Shown piece after piece: positions 48,773-58,031 of a DNA stretch of 64,000 bases. Source of the DNA: Spirochaetaceae bacterium (GTDB lineage Bacteria; Spirochaetota; Spirochaetia; Treponematales; Treponemataceae). The notes beneath the pieces are model-generated. The model had not been told where the DNA came from. It ran no database searches and worked only from the letters and a program-made list of their open reading frames with translations. Each line of letters begins with the position of its first letter. Position 1 is the stretch's first letter. The stretch lies in the NCBI GenBank assembly GCA_017614995.1, contig JAGAAX010000022.1, positions 1 through 64,000 of the forward strand. Reading direction: 5' to 3'. The position numbers were made by a program, and so were the translations under genes.

Positions 48773-51298
48773 GTGAAGAATAAACTGCTTTTAATCATCT
48801 ATCTCTTTATAATAGCTATAATTACGTCCTGCGGGGGGGGCGGTGGCGGAGGTGGTGCTGTAGCCTTTCAAGAAACTGCTCAACTTCACAATGGCGGCGG
48901 TAACAGCGGCTGGGGCAAAGGCAACCAAACCGGTGGCGGTTTTAATGGCGGAGAAATTCAAAGCAGTACACTTCTTATAAGCCAGATGGCAGCACTCAAT
49001 GTAACAAACGTAAGAATAGAACTTACCATAAATGATGTAGCTCAAACTCCGATTAATGCAGACGCATCTACAACAACGGACGTTCTTCCAAAAACAAAAG
49101 TCGGCGACAAGGTTTCGGGCAGAGCATATATATATGTTGCCGGTGAATCAGAACCGCGCGTTGCAGAGCTTGATGAAACCGAAATTGCACTTTCAAACAC
49201 ACTTAAATTTAAAGTTCCGTATAAATATAGAGCTTATGGTCTTGACAGCACAACTCAAGTTGCTTCAGGCACATATTTTGCGAGAGACGGAATAGACCTT
49301 TCCGCTCATACTACATCAACAATTGCAGGCTGGCAGTGTACTGAAGATGGCACAACTCATTTCGGCAGTCTTGTTACAGGCGTGCGCGGCGACATTACAC
49401 TTAATGCTGTGCTTCAGGCAGGTGCCACTTTTATTGTTACACCAAGCAAGACAGAACTTGTGGCTGATGGAACTTGCACAGACACTGCAACAATCACTAT
49501 TACAGGCGGTTCTGGACAGTTTAGTGTAGTGTCAGGCAATACTTCTGTTATAAATTGTACAGATTCAGGAAGCGGTATCTGGACTGTGAATTTTGTGTCT
49601 TCTGGAGCTAGTGCCGATGAAGCATTGTTTACGGACGGAACCCAGGTACAGGTGCTTGTAACTGACACCGTAACCAACACAAACCAGCCTGTTATTTTTA
49701 CGCTCAAGAACAAATATACGTACTACCTTAAAAACCATGCAGGGGAAGGCGGTTCTTTAGCTCGAGGACCTGTTGATGCAAATAGTACACTCGATTTTGA
49801 TGGGGCAAAAACAATTGTTTCCGGATACTCAACCCCTGTTCCGACAGGGCGCTCAATAGTTGCATTTAAAGATACTGCAACTGGTACTGTCTACAAGGAA
49901 TCACAGTTCCCTATAACGTTCAACAGCAGCAATTTCTCTTCGCGGAATATAACGCTTCAGGCGGTGCTTGACTTTACGATGACCACAAAAAATGCAGCTA
50001 ATACAACATGGAATACTACAGAAACATCTACAGAGGGAAGCAATACATATCCTCTTTATACACTTGAAAAGTACTCGACAAGTACAAAAGAGCTTAGTGT
50101 TTCGATAAGCGGTTGTTCTGCTAATTCAAATTTGAGTGTGTCTGGTAGTTCTGGTAGCGAACAATATTTGGAAATTGCTCAAACAAGTTTAACTTCAACG
50201 GGAACTTTTGTAATAAAGCTCGCAAGTAATGTTACTCATGATGGCATAGCACCAAACGGATATACTTATAAAATAACAGTAACAGACAACGGAACAGGCG
50301 CAAAGAAGATCTTCTTTGTAAAAGTTGCACAACCAGCAGAATACAAGTATTCGCTTGTTTACCAGAGAGGTTCTGGCGCTTCTTTAACAAATGTTGCAAT
50401 TACCGGCTGGCAGAATAAGCCATTTGAGCCTGGTACATCACTGAGGTTTGGTGTTGCAGACGGTATTGGAAATCTTACGATGGGAGACCTTGACAGTAGT
50501 CTTACAGGTCTTAATGCTTCAATACGAATAACTGGCTGGAAGAGTACCAGAGCTTCAAACCCACCAATTTATAATAATCAGCCGTTCCCAACTGTGGGCG
50601 CAGCAGACTGTGAGTCTGATCACACTATTACGCTGATTGCAACGACAGACTATGGACTTTTAGTGGATGCATACCGGCAGGACGAAAACGCTGTGCAAAA
50701 TGGTGATATAATGCTTTCAAGCGGACTTTGCGTTAATAAGACGTTCTACACAAATCATACTTCACTGCTTAATTCGTATGTTGCTGGTGCGGTTTGTAAA
50801 TTCGATGACGGACGTAAATTTGTAATGGCAAAAAATCCTGGTATAACCAGCAAAAAATGGTCAAACACCGCTACTAATATAGGCGGATTAAGTGTCAGCC
50901 TAGCATCTGGTTCTATGGATGATCCTAGTAATGCAACTTTTAGTAACAACAGCACTGGTAAAGATTCTGCGGCTAAATTGTCAGGGAACATAAGTAATTA
51001 CCCTGCTTTTGCATATTGTGCAAATTATAAGCCATCTGGAGTAACTTCAGGTTCGTATGCAAGCAATTGGTATCTGCCATCTATTGCAGAAGCTGTTCAA
51101 ATATATAAATTTAGAACAAACTTCGCTTCTGGTTTTGTTCGTAATGATGCCTGGCTAATGACATCAAGTCAATATTCTTCAAGTGCGTACTGGTTTATGA
51201 ATATCAATGAGAACAAACTGAATACGCGTAGTAAAACTACAGAGGAAAACCGAATGGATGTTTATCCTTGCCACGAATTTATTTTTGTAGCACCGTAA
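48773..51298 (+). CDS. Large surface lipoprotein with Ig-like domain and G8 tract
   Basis: 841 aa from a GTG at 48773 (AAGG upstream). Lipobox IITSC (Cys 20) is followed at once by a Gly run encoded by G8 and GGTGGCGGAGGT repeats. An N-terminal Gly/Asn-rich linker, then beta-rich repeats; about 222-320 (FIVTPSKTELVADGTCTDTATITITGGSGQFSV) resembles a bacterial Ig-like domain. The C-terminal 150 residues (NWYLPSIAEAVQIYKF...AWLMTSSQYSSSAYWF) resemble the DUF1566/Lcl C-terminal domain. Exposed adhesin-like protein is the likely role. Confidence 0.72.
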   Translation: MKNKLLLIIYLFIIAIITSCGGGGGGGGAVAFQETAQLHNGGGNSGWGKGNQTGGGFNGGEIQSSTLLISQMAALNVTNVRIELTINDVAQTPINADASTTTDVLPKTKVGDKVSGRAYIYVAGESEPRVAELDETEIALSNTLKFKVPYKYRAYGLDSTTQVASGTYFARDGIDLSAHTTSTIAGWQCTEDGTTHFGSLVTGVRGDITLNAVLQAGATFIVTPSKTELVADGTCTDTATITITGGSGQFSVVSGNTSVINCTDSGSGIWTVNFVSSGASADEALFTDGTQVQVLVTDTVTNTNQPVIFTLKNKYTYYLKNHAGEGGSLARGPVDANSTLDFDGAKTIVSGYSTPVPTGRSIVAFKDTATGTVYKESQFPITFNSSNFSSRNITLQAVLDFTMTTKNAANTTWNTTETSTEGSNTYPLYTLEKYSTSTKELSVSISGCSANSNLSVSGSSGSEQYLEIAQTSLTSTGTFVIKLASNVTHDGIAPNGYTYKITVTDNGTGAKKIFFVKVAQPAEYKYSLVYQRGSGASLTNVAITGWQNKPFEPGTSLRFGVADGIGNLTMGDLDSSLTGLNASIRITGWKSTRASNPPIYNNQPFPTVGAADCESDHTITLIATTDYGLLVDAYRQDENAVQNGDIMLSSGLCVNKTFYTNHTSLLNSYVAGAVCKFDDGRKFVMAKNPGITSKKWSNTATNIGGLSVSLASGSMDDPSNATFSNNSTGKDSAAKLSGNISNYPAFAYCANYKPSGVTSGSYASNWYLPSIAEAVQIYKFRTNFASGFVRNDAWLMTSSQYSSSAYWFMNINENKLNTRSKTTEENRMDVYPCHEFIFVAP
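48833..48840 (+). repeat. Homopolymeric G8 tract in a lipoprotein gene
   Basis: Eight G residues directly after the codon for the lipidated Cys. Slippage would frameshift the whole mature protein; poly-G tracts are known switching sites in other treponemes. Confidence 0.6.
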
Positions 51299-51574
51299 TG
51301 GCATTTGCCACAGAAAAATCCGCCAAAGCAACATTGTACCATGCAAGAAACCGCGCAGGCGGATTTTGTGACGAAAATTGCATGAACAGCGAAGCTGTGA
51401 ATCTAATTTTCGGAACGGAATCCGACGGAAGCGGTTTCTTGAGATTTGGCGTTTTCCCGAGGGTTTAATCTACCGTTTAGGTTAAATCTGGCAAAACGCC
51501 CAGTTTCTGCTTCGCGAAAATTTGCAGAATGTGCAGTATGCGCTAATGTACAAAGGCGTAGGGCGGCGGAGTGC

Positions 51575-51671
51575 GGTTCAAAAATGCTCTGTTTGTTGTG
51601 TCGCGAAGCGACATGTATATAGTTTCCATACAACAAACAGTGCATAGCGCATTATTGCGCGGTTTTGAACC
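51575..51671. repeat. 97-bp nested palindrome
   Basis: Outer arms GGTTCAAAA (51575-51583) and TTTTGAACC (51663-51671); middle arms CTGTTTGTTGT (51589-51599) and ACAACAAACAG (51630-51640); inner hairpin TGTCGC-gaa-GCGACA (51599-51613); a separate GCGC-attatt-GCGC lies before the right outer arm. The stem-within-stem layout resembles the other dispersed elements. Confidence 0.7.
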
Positions 51672-51812
51672 GTACTTCGCAACCGAAAGCATTGTGTACA
51701 TGAGCACACTTTTGGGCTGGTGCGCAAAAGCTGTTTTTGGGGCTGCTACAAATGCTGGCTTTAATGTATGCTTTGCACATATTTAGCCAAAAAAATTCAA
51801 GCTTGCATAAAG

Positions 51813-51834
51813 ACTTGCAGTCTTGCAAGTTTTT
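51813..51834 (+). terminator. Candidate terminator upstream of glgX
   Basis: ACTTGCA-gtct-TGCAAGT followed by TTTT. Confidence 0.4.
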
Positions 51835-51881
51835 GCGCAAAAATATAGCGGAAACAGGCTTAGTGTGGTAAAATATAGCCT

Positions 51882-54023
51882 ATGAATTCGCTTAGCGTTC
51901 AACCCGGAAAACCTACACCGTTTGGTGCAACACTTGAGCACGACGGTGTAAACTTTACTGTTTTTACACGTAACGGAACCCGGGTTTTTCTCGATATTTT
52001 TGAAAATGAAACTTCTGATGCGCCGTACTTTACTTACGAATTTAATCCGGCTGTAAACAAGACAGGCGACATCTGGCATGTCAAGGTTGAAGGGCTTAAG
52101 GCAGGCGCGCTATATTTGTTCCGAGTTGACGGGCCTTTTAAGCCGGAGCTTGGTCACCGCTTCAATAAAAAGCAGTATCTTCTTGATCCGTATGCAAAGG
52201 CACTGACAAACATCTCTATATTCAAGAATCTCTCGCCGGACTATGCGCCGCCGGTAGACATTATGGATATTGAATTTGCCAAAACAATGTCAGCCGCAGG
52301 CTTCCCCAAGTGCATAGTAATAGACGATGATTTTGACTGGCAGGGCGACCGTCCGCTAAATTATCCGCTGAACCACTGCATTATATATGAAGCAAATCTG
52401 CGCGGCTTTACAAAAAGCAAGACGTCGAATGTTTCTGCGCCGGGCACATACCGCGGACTTATCGAGAAAATTCCATATTTGAAAGAACTCGGCATTACAA
52501 GCGTAGAGCTGCTGCCGATTCACGAATTTGATGCGTATGAAAACACGAACGTAAACCCAAAAGACGGTCAGCGCCTTAAAAACTACTGGGGCTACAGCAC
52601 AATAGCCTTTTTTGCGCCAAAAGCTTCTTACGCTGCTTCTACAGAAACAGGCGGTCAGGTTGCCGAATTTAAGACAATGGTGCGCGAAATGCACAAAGCC
52701 GGTCTTGAGGTAATTCTCGACATTGTGTTTAACCATACGGCGGAAGGCAACGAGCATGGCATAACGCTCAATTTCAGAGGCCTTGATAATTCGATTTATT
52801 ACATTCTTTGCGATAATCAGAAGCAGTATTACACAAATTATTCGGGCTGCGGCAACACGTTTAACTGCAACCACCCGGTTGTGCGCGAATACATTTTGGA
52901 CTGCCTTAAATATTGGGTAATCAACATGCACGTTGACGGCTTCCGCTTTGATTTGGGCTCAATTCTTGGGCGCGACAGCAAGGGCTGCTTAATGTCTAAC
53001 CCGCCGGTGCTTGAATGGATTGCCGAAGACGCGATTTTGCGCGACACAAAGATTATTGCAGAAGCTTGGGACGCGGGCGGAGCTTATCAGGTCGGCTGTT
53101 TTCCGGGCGGAAGATGGGCTGAATGGAACGACCGTTTCCGCGATGACATAAGACGTTTCTGGCGCGGCGACGATTATCTTGCTACGGCGGCTGCAACGCG
53201 CGTTTCGGGCAGCTCTGACCTTTACTCAAATGACGGACGGAAGCCGTTCCACTCTATAAACTTTATTACAAGCCACGACGGCTTTACGATGAACGACCTT
53301 GTTTCTTATAACGGAAAGCACAACGAGGAAAACGGCGAAAACAACCACGACGGAAGCGACAACAATTCAAGCTATAACTACGGCTTTGAAGGCCCGGCTT
53401 CTAACGTCGCAATTGAAACAATCCGCTCAAGGCAGATAAAGAACATAATGCTCACGCTGCTGCTTTCGCAGGGCACGCCTATGATGCTTGCCGGCGACGA
53501 ATTCAGACGGACGCAGAACGGAAACAATAACGCCTACTGCCAGGACAACGAGCTTTCTTGGATTGACTGGACGCTGAAAGACAAATACGAGGACGTCTTT
53601 AGGTTTGTGCAGAAAGCTATTGCCTTTAGAAAAAAGCACCCGGCGTTGCGCCGCCCTGAATTTTTTACAGGCAGAGATATTTCGCTCAATTCTATGAAAG
53701 ACATAACCTGGTATGATGAGCAGGGCGAAACGCCTGACTGGACAAAACTGAATCAGTTTTTGGCGTTCAGGCTTGACGGCAGCCGCGCGGAGATTATATC
53801 TAACTTTGACGACAACGACTTTTTCCTGATGATGAATTCTTCGACAAAAGACGTAACTGTTACGCTGCCGCCGCCGGGCGCGGGCAAAAAGTGGCTTAGA
53901 TGCGTTGATACGTCAGTCGCGTCGCCAAATGATTTTTTGCCGGAAAATAAGGAAGAAATGCTTGAGGAGCAGAACGTCTATGTTCTGCCTGCCAGAAGCT
54001 TTGCGATTTTGCTAAGCAGATAA
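51882..54023 (+). CDS. glgX: Glycogen debranching enzyme GlgX (isoamylase-type)
   Basis: 713 aa. N-terminal CBM48 (PGKPTPFGATLEHDGVNFTVFTRNGTRV), then GH13_11: YWGYSTIAFFAPKASYA, DIVFNHTAEGNEHG, GFRFDLGSILGRD (nucleophile Asp), IIAEAWDAGG (acid/base Glu), FITSHDGFTMND. Cleaves alpha-1,6 branches of phosphorylase-limit glycogen. Paired with glgP 43 nt downstream. No Shine-Dalgarno; TAAAAT at 51869-51874 is 7 nt from the ATG. Confidence 0.94.
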   Translation: MNSLSVQPGKPTPFGATLEHDGVNFTVFTRNGTRVFLDIFENETSDAPYFTYEFNPAVNKTGDIWHVKVEGLKAGALYLFRVDGPFKPELGHRFNKKQYLLDPYAKALTNISIFKNLSPDYAPPVDIMDIEFAKTMSAAGFPKCIVIDDDFDWQGDRPLNYPLNHCIIYEANLRGFTKSKTSNVSAPGTYRGLIEKIPYLKELGITSVELLPIHEFDAYENTNVNPKDGQRLKNYWGYSTIAFFAPKASYAASTETGGQVAEFKTMVREMHKAGLEVILDIVFNHTAEGNEHGITLNFRGLDNSIYYILCDNQKQYYTNYSGCGNTFNCNHPVVREYILDCLKYWVINMHVDGFRFDLGSILGRDSKGCLMSNPPVLEWIAEDAILRDTKIIAEAWDAGGAYQVGCFPGGRWAEWNDRFRDDIRRFWRGDDYLATAAATRVSGSSDLYSNDGRKPFHSINFITSHDGFTMNDLVSYNGKHNEENGENNHDGSDNNSSYNYGFEGPASNVAIETIRSRQIKNIMLTLLLSQGTPMMLAGDEFRRTQNGNNNAYCQDNELSWIDWTLKDKYEDVFRFVQKAIAFRKKHPALRRPEFFTGRDISLNSMKDITWYDEQGETPDWTKLNQFLAFRLDGSRAEIISNFDDNDFFLMMNSSTKDVTVTLPPPGAGKKWLRCVDTSVASPNDFLPENKEEMLEEQNVYVLPARSFAILLSR

Positions 54024-54024
54024 G

Positions 54025-54049
54025 ATTCCGAATCAAGTTCGGAATGACA
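54025..54049. repeat. Single-hairpin relative of family IV repeat
   Basis: ATTCCGA-atcaag-TTCGGAAT followed by GACA, in the glgX-glgP gap; resembles the right half of the elements at 57801 and 63319. Confidence 0.6.
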
Positions 54050-54066
54050 TACATCTTGGAGGAAAT

Positions 54067-56514
54067 ATGGAATTTAATGCAGAAGAATTTAAAGAGAACC
54101 TGACCGCCAGATTAAAGCGTCAGTACGGAAAGGACATTACACAGGCTAACGCACATGATTTGTTTGATGCCGTTTCAGCTTCAGCACAAGAACTGATTAT
54201 GGACAACTGGATGAAAACCCGGCGCGAATATGAGAAAAAGCCGACACGTCAGGTTTATTATCTTTCAGCGGAATTTTTGATGGGACGCGCTTTAAGCAAT
54301 AACCTGATTAATACGCTTATTAAAGATTCTGTTGTTGACGTGCTTAAATCTTTGAACATTGATTACAATCTTATTGAAGACCAGGAGCCGGACGCAGGTC
54401 TTGGTAACGGTGGTCTCGGCCGTCTTGCAGCATGTTTCCTTGATTCGCTTGCAACCCTCGATTATCCGGGACATGGCTACGGTATCCGCTACGAATACGG
54501 TATGTTCGAGCAGCACATTGAGAACGGCTATCAGGTTGAATATCCTGATAACTGGCTTGTTCACCGCGACCCGTGGGAAGTAAAGCGCAGTGACCTTGCT
54601 GTTACAGTCAAATTCGGCGGAAACGTAGCTGTTGCAAAATGGCCTAACGATACAGACCGCTTTTATGTAGAAAATGCTGAAGAGATTATCGCAACGCCTT
54701 ACGATATGCCTATCGTAGGTTATGACACCAACACAGTTAATACGCTCCGTTTGTGGCAGGCTTCTTCGCCAAACGGCTTTGACTTGCAGCTTTTTAACGA
54801 CATGCAATATAACCGCGCAGTTGAGCGCCAGAATGATGCAGAAAACATTTCGCGCGTTTTGTACCCGAACGATTCAGGCCCGTCTGGAAAAGCTCTGCGC
54901 TTAAAGCAGCAGTATTTCTTCTCTTCTGCAAGTTTGCAGGACTTGGTGCGCCATTTTGTAAGCGAATACGGCACAGATTTCCGCAAATTCCCGGAATATC
55001 ACGTTATTCAGCTTAACGACACACATCCGGTTGTTGCAATTCCAGAATTGATGCGTATTCTTATGGACGAATACGGCTTGGGCTGGGACGAATCTTGGAG
55101 CGTTGTTTCAAAGACTTTTGCCTATACAAACCACACAATTCTTGCAGAAGCGCTCGAAAAATGGCCTATCAACATTTTCCAGGGTCTGCTTCCGCGCATT
55201 TATCAGATTGTCGAAGAAATCAACCGACGCCTTGTTATGGAACTCCGCGACAAATACCCGACGGACTATTCAAAGCAGAACAAGATGGCAATCATCAACA
55301 ACGGCATGATTCACATGGCTTGGCTTGCAATTCATGGCTGTTTCAGCGTAAACGGTGTTGCCGCGCTTCATACAGAGCTTTTAAAGACACAGGAACTCAA
55401 AGACTGGTACGACCTTTATCCGCAGAAGTTCAACAACAAGACAAACGGCGTAACACAGCGCCGCTGGCTTTTGTGCGCAAACCCTGACCTTGCAAAGTTC
55501 ATCACTTCAAAGATTGGCAACGGCTGGCAGAAAGACCTTACAAAGCTCAAAGGTCTTGAAAAGTTCATTGACGACGAGGCTACACTGAAAGAATTCCTTG
55601 CAATCAAACAGGCCAACAAAGTGCGTCTTGCTTCTTATCTTAAAGAAACACAGAACGAGTTCCTTGACCCTGAATCGATTTTTGACGTTCAGATTAAGCG
55701 TCTGCACGAATACAAGCGTCAGCTCTTGAATGTGCTGCACATTATGTACTTGTACAACCGTCTGCTCGAAGACCCGAATTACAACCCGCCTGCACGCACA
55801 TTCATCTTTGGTGCAAAGGCAGCTTCGGGCTACAGACGTGCAAAGACGATAATCAAGCTTATCAACACTGTTGCAGAACGCATCAACAACGACCGCCGCG
55901 TGCGCGGCAAGCTCCGCGTTGTGTTTGTAGAAAACTACCGCGTAAGTGTTGCAGAAAAGCTTTTCCCGGCTTCTGATGTTTCAGAGCAGATTTCTACAGC
56001 CGGCAAAGAGGCTTCTGGTACAGGCAACATGAAGTTTATGATAAACGGCGCGGTTACAATCGGTACTCTTGACGGTGCAAACATCGAGATTGTTGAAGAA
56101 GCCGGCGCAGAAAATGCGTTTATCTTCGGTTTAACTGCTGATGAAATCATCAAGATTGAAAGCGAGCACAGCTACAATCCGCAGAAGTACCTCGAAAGAA
56201 ATCCGCAGCTTGCAAAGGTTATGAACCAGCTTATCGACGGCACTTATGACCCGACACATCAGCTTTTCCGCGAGATTTACGATTCGCTTGTTTACGGTGT
56301 TGAAGGTCAGCGCCCTGATGTTTACTACGTTCTTGCAGACTTTGCCGCTTATGTTGAAGCACAGGAAAAAGTTGCCGCAACTTATGTTGACCGCATGAAG
56401 TGGGCTAAGATGGCGCTTCTCAACATCGCGCGTTCAGGCAAGTTCTCTTCAGACAGAACTATCGAAGATTATGTCCGCGACATCTGGAAGCTCAAGAAGG
56501 TTGAAGTAAAGTAA
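54067..56514 (+). CDS. glgP: Glycogen/maltodextrin phosphorylase
   Basis: 815 aa. YYLSAEFLMGRALSNNLIN, EDQEPDAGLGNGGLGRLAACFLDS, NDTHPVVAIPELMRI, NGVTQRRWL, PLP-binding EASGTGNMKFMINGA (Lys about 655) and IGTLDGANIEI. Releases glucose-1-phosphate from alpha-1,4-glucan; works with GlgX next door. TTGGAGG precedes the ATG. Confidence 0.97.
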   Translation: MEFNAEEFKENLTARLKRQYGKDITQANAHDLFDAVSASAQELIMDNWMKTRREYEKKPTRQVYYLSAEFLMGRALSNNLINTLIKDSVVDVLKSLNIDYNLIEDQEPDAGLGNGGLGRLAACFLDSLATLDYPGHGYGIRYEYGMFEQHIENGYQVEYPDNWLVHRDPWEVKRSDLAVTVKFGGNVAVAKWPNDTDRFYVENAEEIIATPYDMPIVGYDTNTVNTLRLWQASSPNGFDLQLFNDMQYNRAVERQNDAENISRVLYPNDSGPSGKALRLKQQYFFSSASLQDLVRHFVSEYGTDFRKFPEYHVIQLNDTHPVVAIPELMRILMDEYGLGWDESWSVVSKTFAYTNHTILAEALEKWPINIFQGLLPRIYQIVEEINRRLVMELRDKYPTDYSKQNKMAIINNGMIHMAWLAIHGCFSVNGVAALHTELLKTQELKDWYDLYPQKFNNKTNGVTQRRWLLCANPDLAKFITSKIGNGWQKDLTKLKGLEKFIDDEATLKEFLAIKQANKVRLASYLKETQNEFLDPESIFDVQIKRLHEYKRQLLNVLHIMYLYNRLLEDPNYNPPARTFIFGAKAASGYRRAKTIIKLINTVAERINNDRRVRGKLRVVFVENYRVSVAEKLFPASDVSEQISTAGKEASGTGNMKFMINGAVTIGTLDGANIEIVEEAGAENAFIFGLTADEIIKIESEHSYNPQKYLERNPQLAKVMNQLIDGTYDPTHQLFREIYDSLVYGVEGQRPDVYYVLADFAAYVEAQEKVAATYVDRMKWAKMALLNIARSGKFSSDRTIEDYVRDIWKLKKVEVK

Positions 56515-56539
56515 GCAAAGCAGATTTACTGCCTGCATG

Positions 56540-56571
56540 AGGCTGCCTGAAGTTTTTAGGCAGCCTTTTTT
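56540..56571. terminator. Rho-independent terminator between glgP and galK
   Basis: AGGCTGCCT (56540-56548) pairs with AGGCAGCCT (56558-56566), followed by six T. Serves the plus-strand glgP and lies just past the galK stop on the other strand. Confidence 0.85.
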
Positions 56572-56583
56572 GCTTTAAATGAG

Positions 56584-57783
56584 CTAATTAAGCTTTGCAA
56601 CGCCATCGCCGGTTTCGCATACAAAGAAACCGGCTTTGTAGCCGATGGCGGCTTCGTATGCGGTCTGTACGTTTTCGATGAAAGCATCGAGCTTGTCTTT
56701 GTGGACGAGGGCGATGGCGCAGCCGCCAAAGCCGGCGCCGGTCATGCGCGCACCGAGACAGCCTTCCTGCTTCTGGGCGGTTTCGGCGAGAGTGTCGAGT
56801 TCTATGCCGGTTACTTCGTAATCTTCTTTGAGGGATTTGTGGCTTGCGTTTAAGAGCTGGCCGAGTTTTGAAAGGTCTCCGGCTTTAAGCACAGAAGCCG
56901 CATCAATTACACGCTGATTTTCTGCAATACAGTGGCGGGCGCGCTTATTTAAAATCGGGTCTGAAACTAACGAAGAGTAGTTATTCCAGTCTGCCGGACT
57001 CAACTCACAGAGAGCGGCAATCTTCACGCCGCCCTTCTGGAGCAGAGCCAGAGCCTCTTCACACTGACCGCGTCTTTCGTTGTATTTTGAATCAGCAAGC
57101 TTACGGACTTTGTTTGTGTTCATTACAACAAAGCGGTAATCGCCAAGTTCCAGAGGAACATATTCGTATTCAAGAGTATTACAGTCCAGAAGCCCAGCGT
57201 AATTTTTCTTTCCGGTTGCAATAATAAACTGGTCCATGATTCCGCACTTTACGTTCATAAAATTGTGCTCGCTCATCTGACCAAGCTTTGCAATTTCCAC
57301 GCGGTCAAGCTTAAATCCAAAAGTGTCGATTACCGCGTATGCAAAACCGCATTCCAGCGCAGACGAAGAAGATATACCGCCGCCAGCCGGAATATTCGAA
57401 GCCATAAGAATTTCAAAGCCGCAGTCAAAAGCACAGCCGCGCTCCTTGAGCTGCTGAAGAATTCCGTTCAGATAATTTGCATAATCATTTGCCTTGTCGT
57501 AAACAAAAGTCTGATTTACGTCGAACTCGTAGCTGCCCGGAAAACGGATATCATTATATAAAATTTTTGTGTCACTGCGTTTGCGGATTGCAATATAAAG
57601 ATAGCGGTTGATGCTCGCAGGAAAAACCTTACCGCCGTTATAGTCAATGTGCTCGCCGATAATATTGATTCGCGCAGGAGAAGAATAAAGGCGGACAGCA
57701 CTTTCATCGCCGCCGTACAATTTTATAAAAGCAGCTTTGAGCTCTTCTGGTGTGTATTCTTTTTGTGTCAGATTATTTGACAT
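56584..57783 (-). CDS. galK: Galactokinase
   Basis: 399 aa. Galactokinase signature ARINIIGEHIDYNGG (about 43-57), ATP motif IPAGGGISSSSALECGFAYA and C-terminal RMTGAGFGGCAIALV. Phosphorylates galactose in the Leloir pathway; no other gal gene is adjacent. AGGAGAAC precedes the ATG. Confidence 0.95.
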   Translation of the reverse strand: MSNNLTQKEYTPEELKAAFIKLYGGDESAVRLYSSPARINIIGEHIDYNGGKVFPASINRYLYIAIRKRSDTKILYNDIRFPGSYEFDVNQTFVYDKANDYANYLNGILQQLKERGCAFDCGFEILMASNIPAGGGISSSSALECGFAYAVIDTFGFKLDRVEIAKLGQMSEHNFMNVKCGIMDQFIIATGKKNYAGLLDCNTLEYEYVPLELGDYRFVVMNTNKVRKLADSKYNERRGQCEEALALLQKGGVKIAALCELSPADWNNYSSLVSDPILNKRARHCIAENQRVIDAASVLKAGDLSKLGQLLNASHKSLKEDYEVTGIELDTLAETAQKQEGCLGARMTGAGFGGCAIALVHKDKLDAFIENVQTAYEAAIGYKAGFFVCETGDGVAKLN

Positions 57784-57800
57784 GTTTGTTCTCCTTTCAA

Positions 57801-57859
57801 GTCATTCTGAACTTGTTTCAGAATCTATTAATAGATCCCGAAACAAGTTCGGGATGACA
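57801..57859. repeat. Dispersed double-hairpin repeat, family IV, copy 1
   Basis: TTCTGAACTTGTTTCAGAA hairpin, AATCT-attaat-AGATC joint, then ATCCCGAAACAAGTTCGGGAT hairpin ending GATGACA; only 17 bp upstream of galK. This type of TGAACTTGTTTCA repeat is common in diverse bacterial genomes. Confidence 0.75.
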
Positions 57860-57995
57860 GATGATTACAATTTCTCTATAAATCTTTCAAAGGCGGCGAG
57901 CCTTCTTTATTACACTTGAAAACGCCGGCATGTTCAAGCACCTTTAGCAATATAAAGCCGCAGGTTTTTTTTGCAAAATTCAGTCTTTTTTTCAC

Positions 57996-58025
57996 TTGAA
58001 AAAAAACGCATATTCTAGCTAAATT
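57996..58025 (+). promoter_or_regulatory. Promoter of the AEC transporter gene
   Basis: TTGAAA (57996-58001) and TAAATT (58020-58025), 18 bp apart; ATG at 58032 is 6 nt after the -10, with no Shine-Dalgarno. Confidence 0.45.
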
Positions 58026-58031
58026 ATTATT

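Larger units (their letters stand above)
51299..51881. other. 583-bp gene-free stretch with nested inverted repeats
   Basis: Holds an inverted repeat AAAATCCGCC / GGCGGATTTT (51315-51324, 51358-51367), a 97-bp nested palindrome (51575-51671), a hairpin with T-run (51813-51834) and a -10-like TAAAAT (51869-51874) before glgX. Short open frames here lack ribosome sites and any family resemblance. Confidence 0.65.

Noticed and set aside
51268-51786. Short open frames after the 841-aa lipoprotein
   Set aside because: They cross the inverted repeats, lack ribosome sites and resemble no protein.
52356-52931. 191-codon open frame opposite glgX
   Set aside because: Antisense to conserved catalytic regions of GlgX and matching no known family.
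57801-57859. Insertion-sequence end
   Set aside because: No transposase and no flanking duplication; the same hairpin pair recurs at 63319, so it is a dispersed non-coding repeat.
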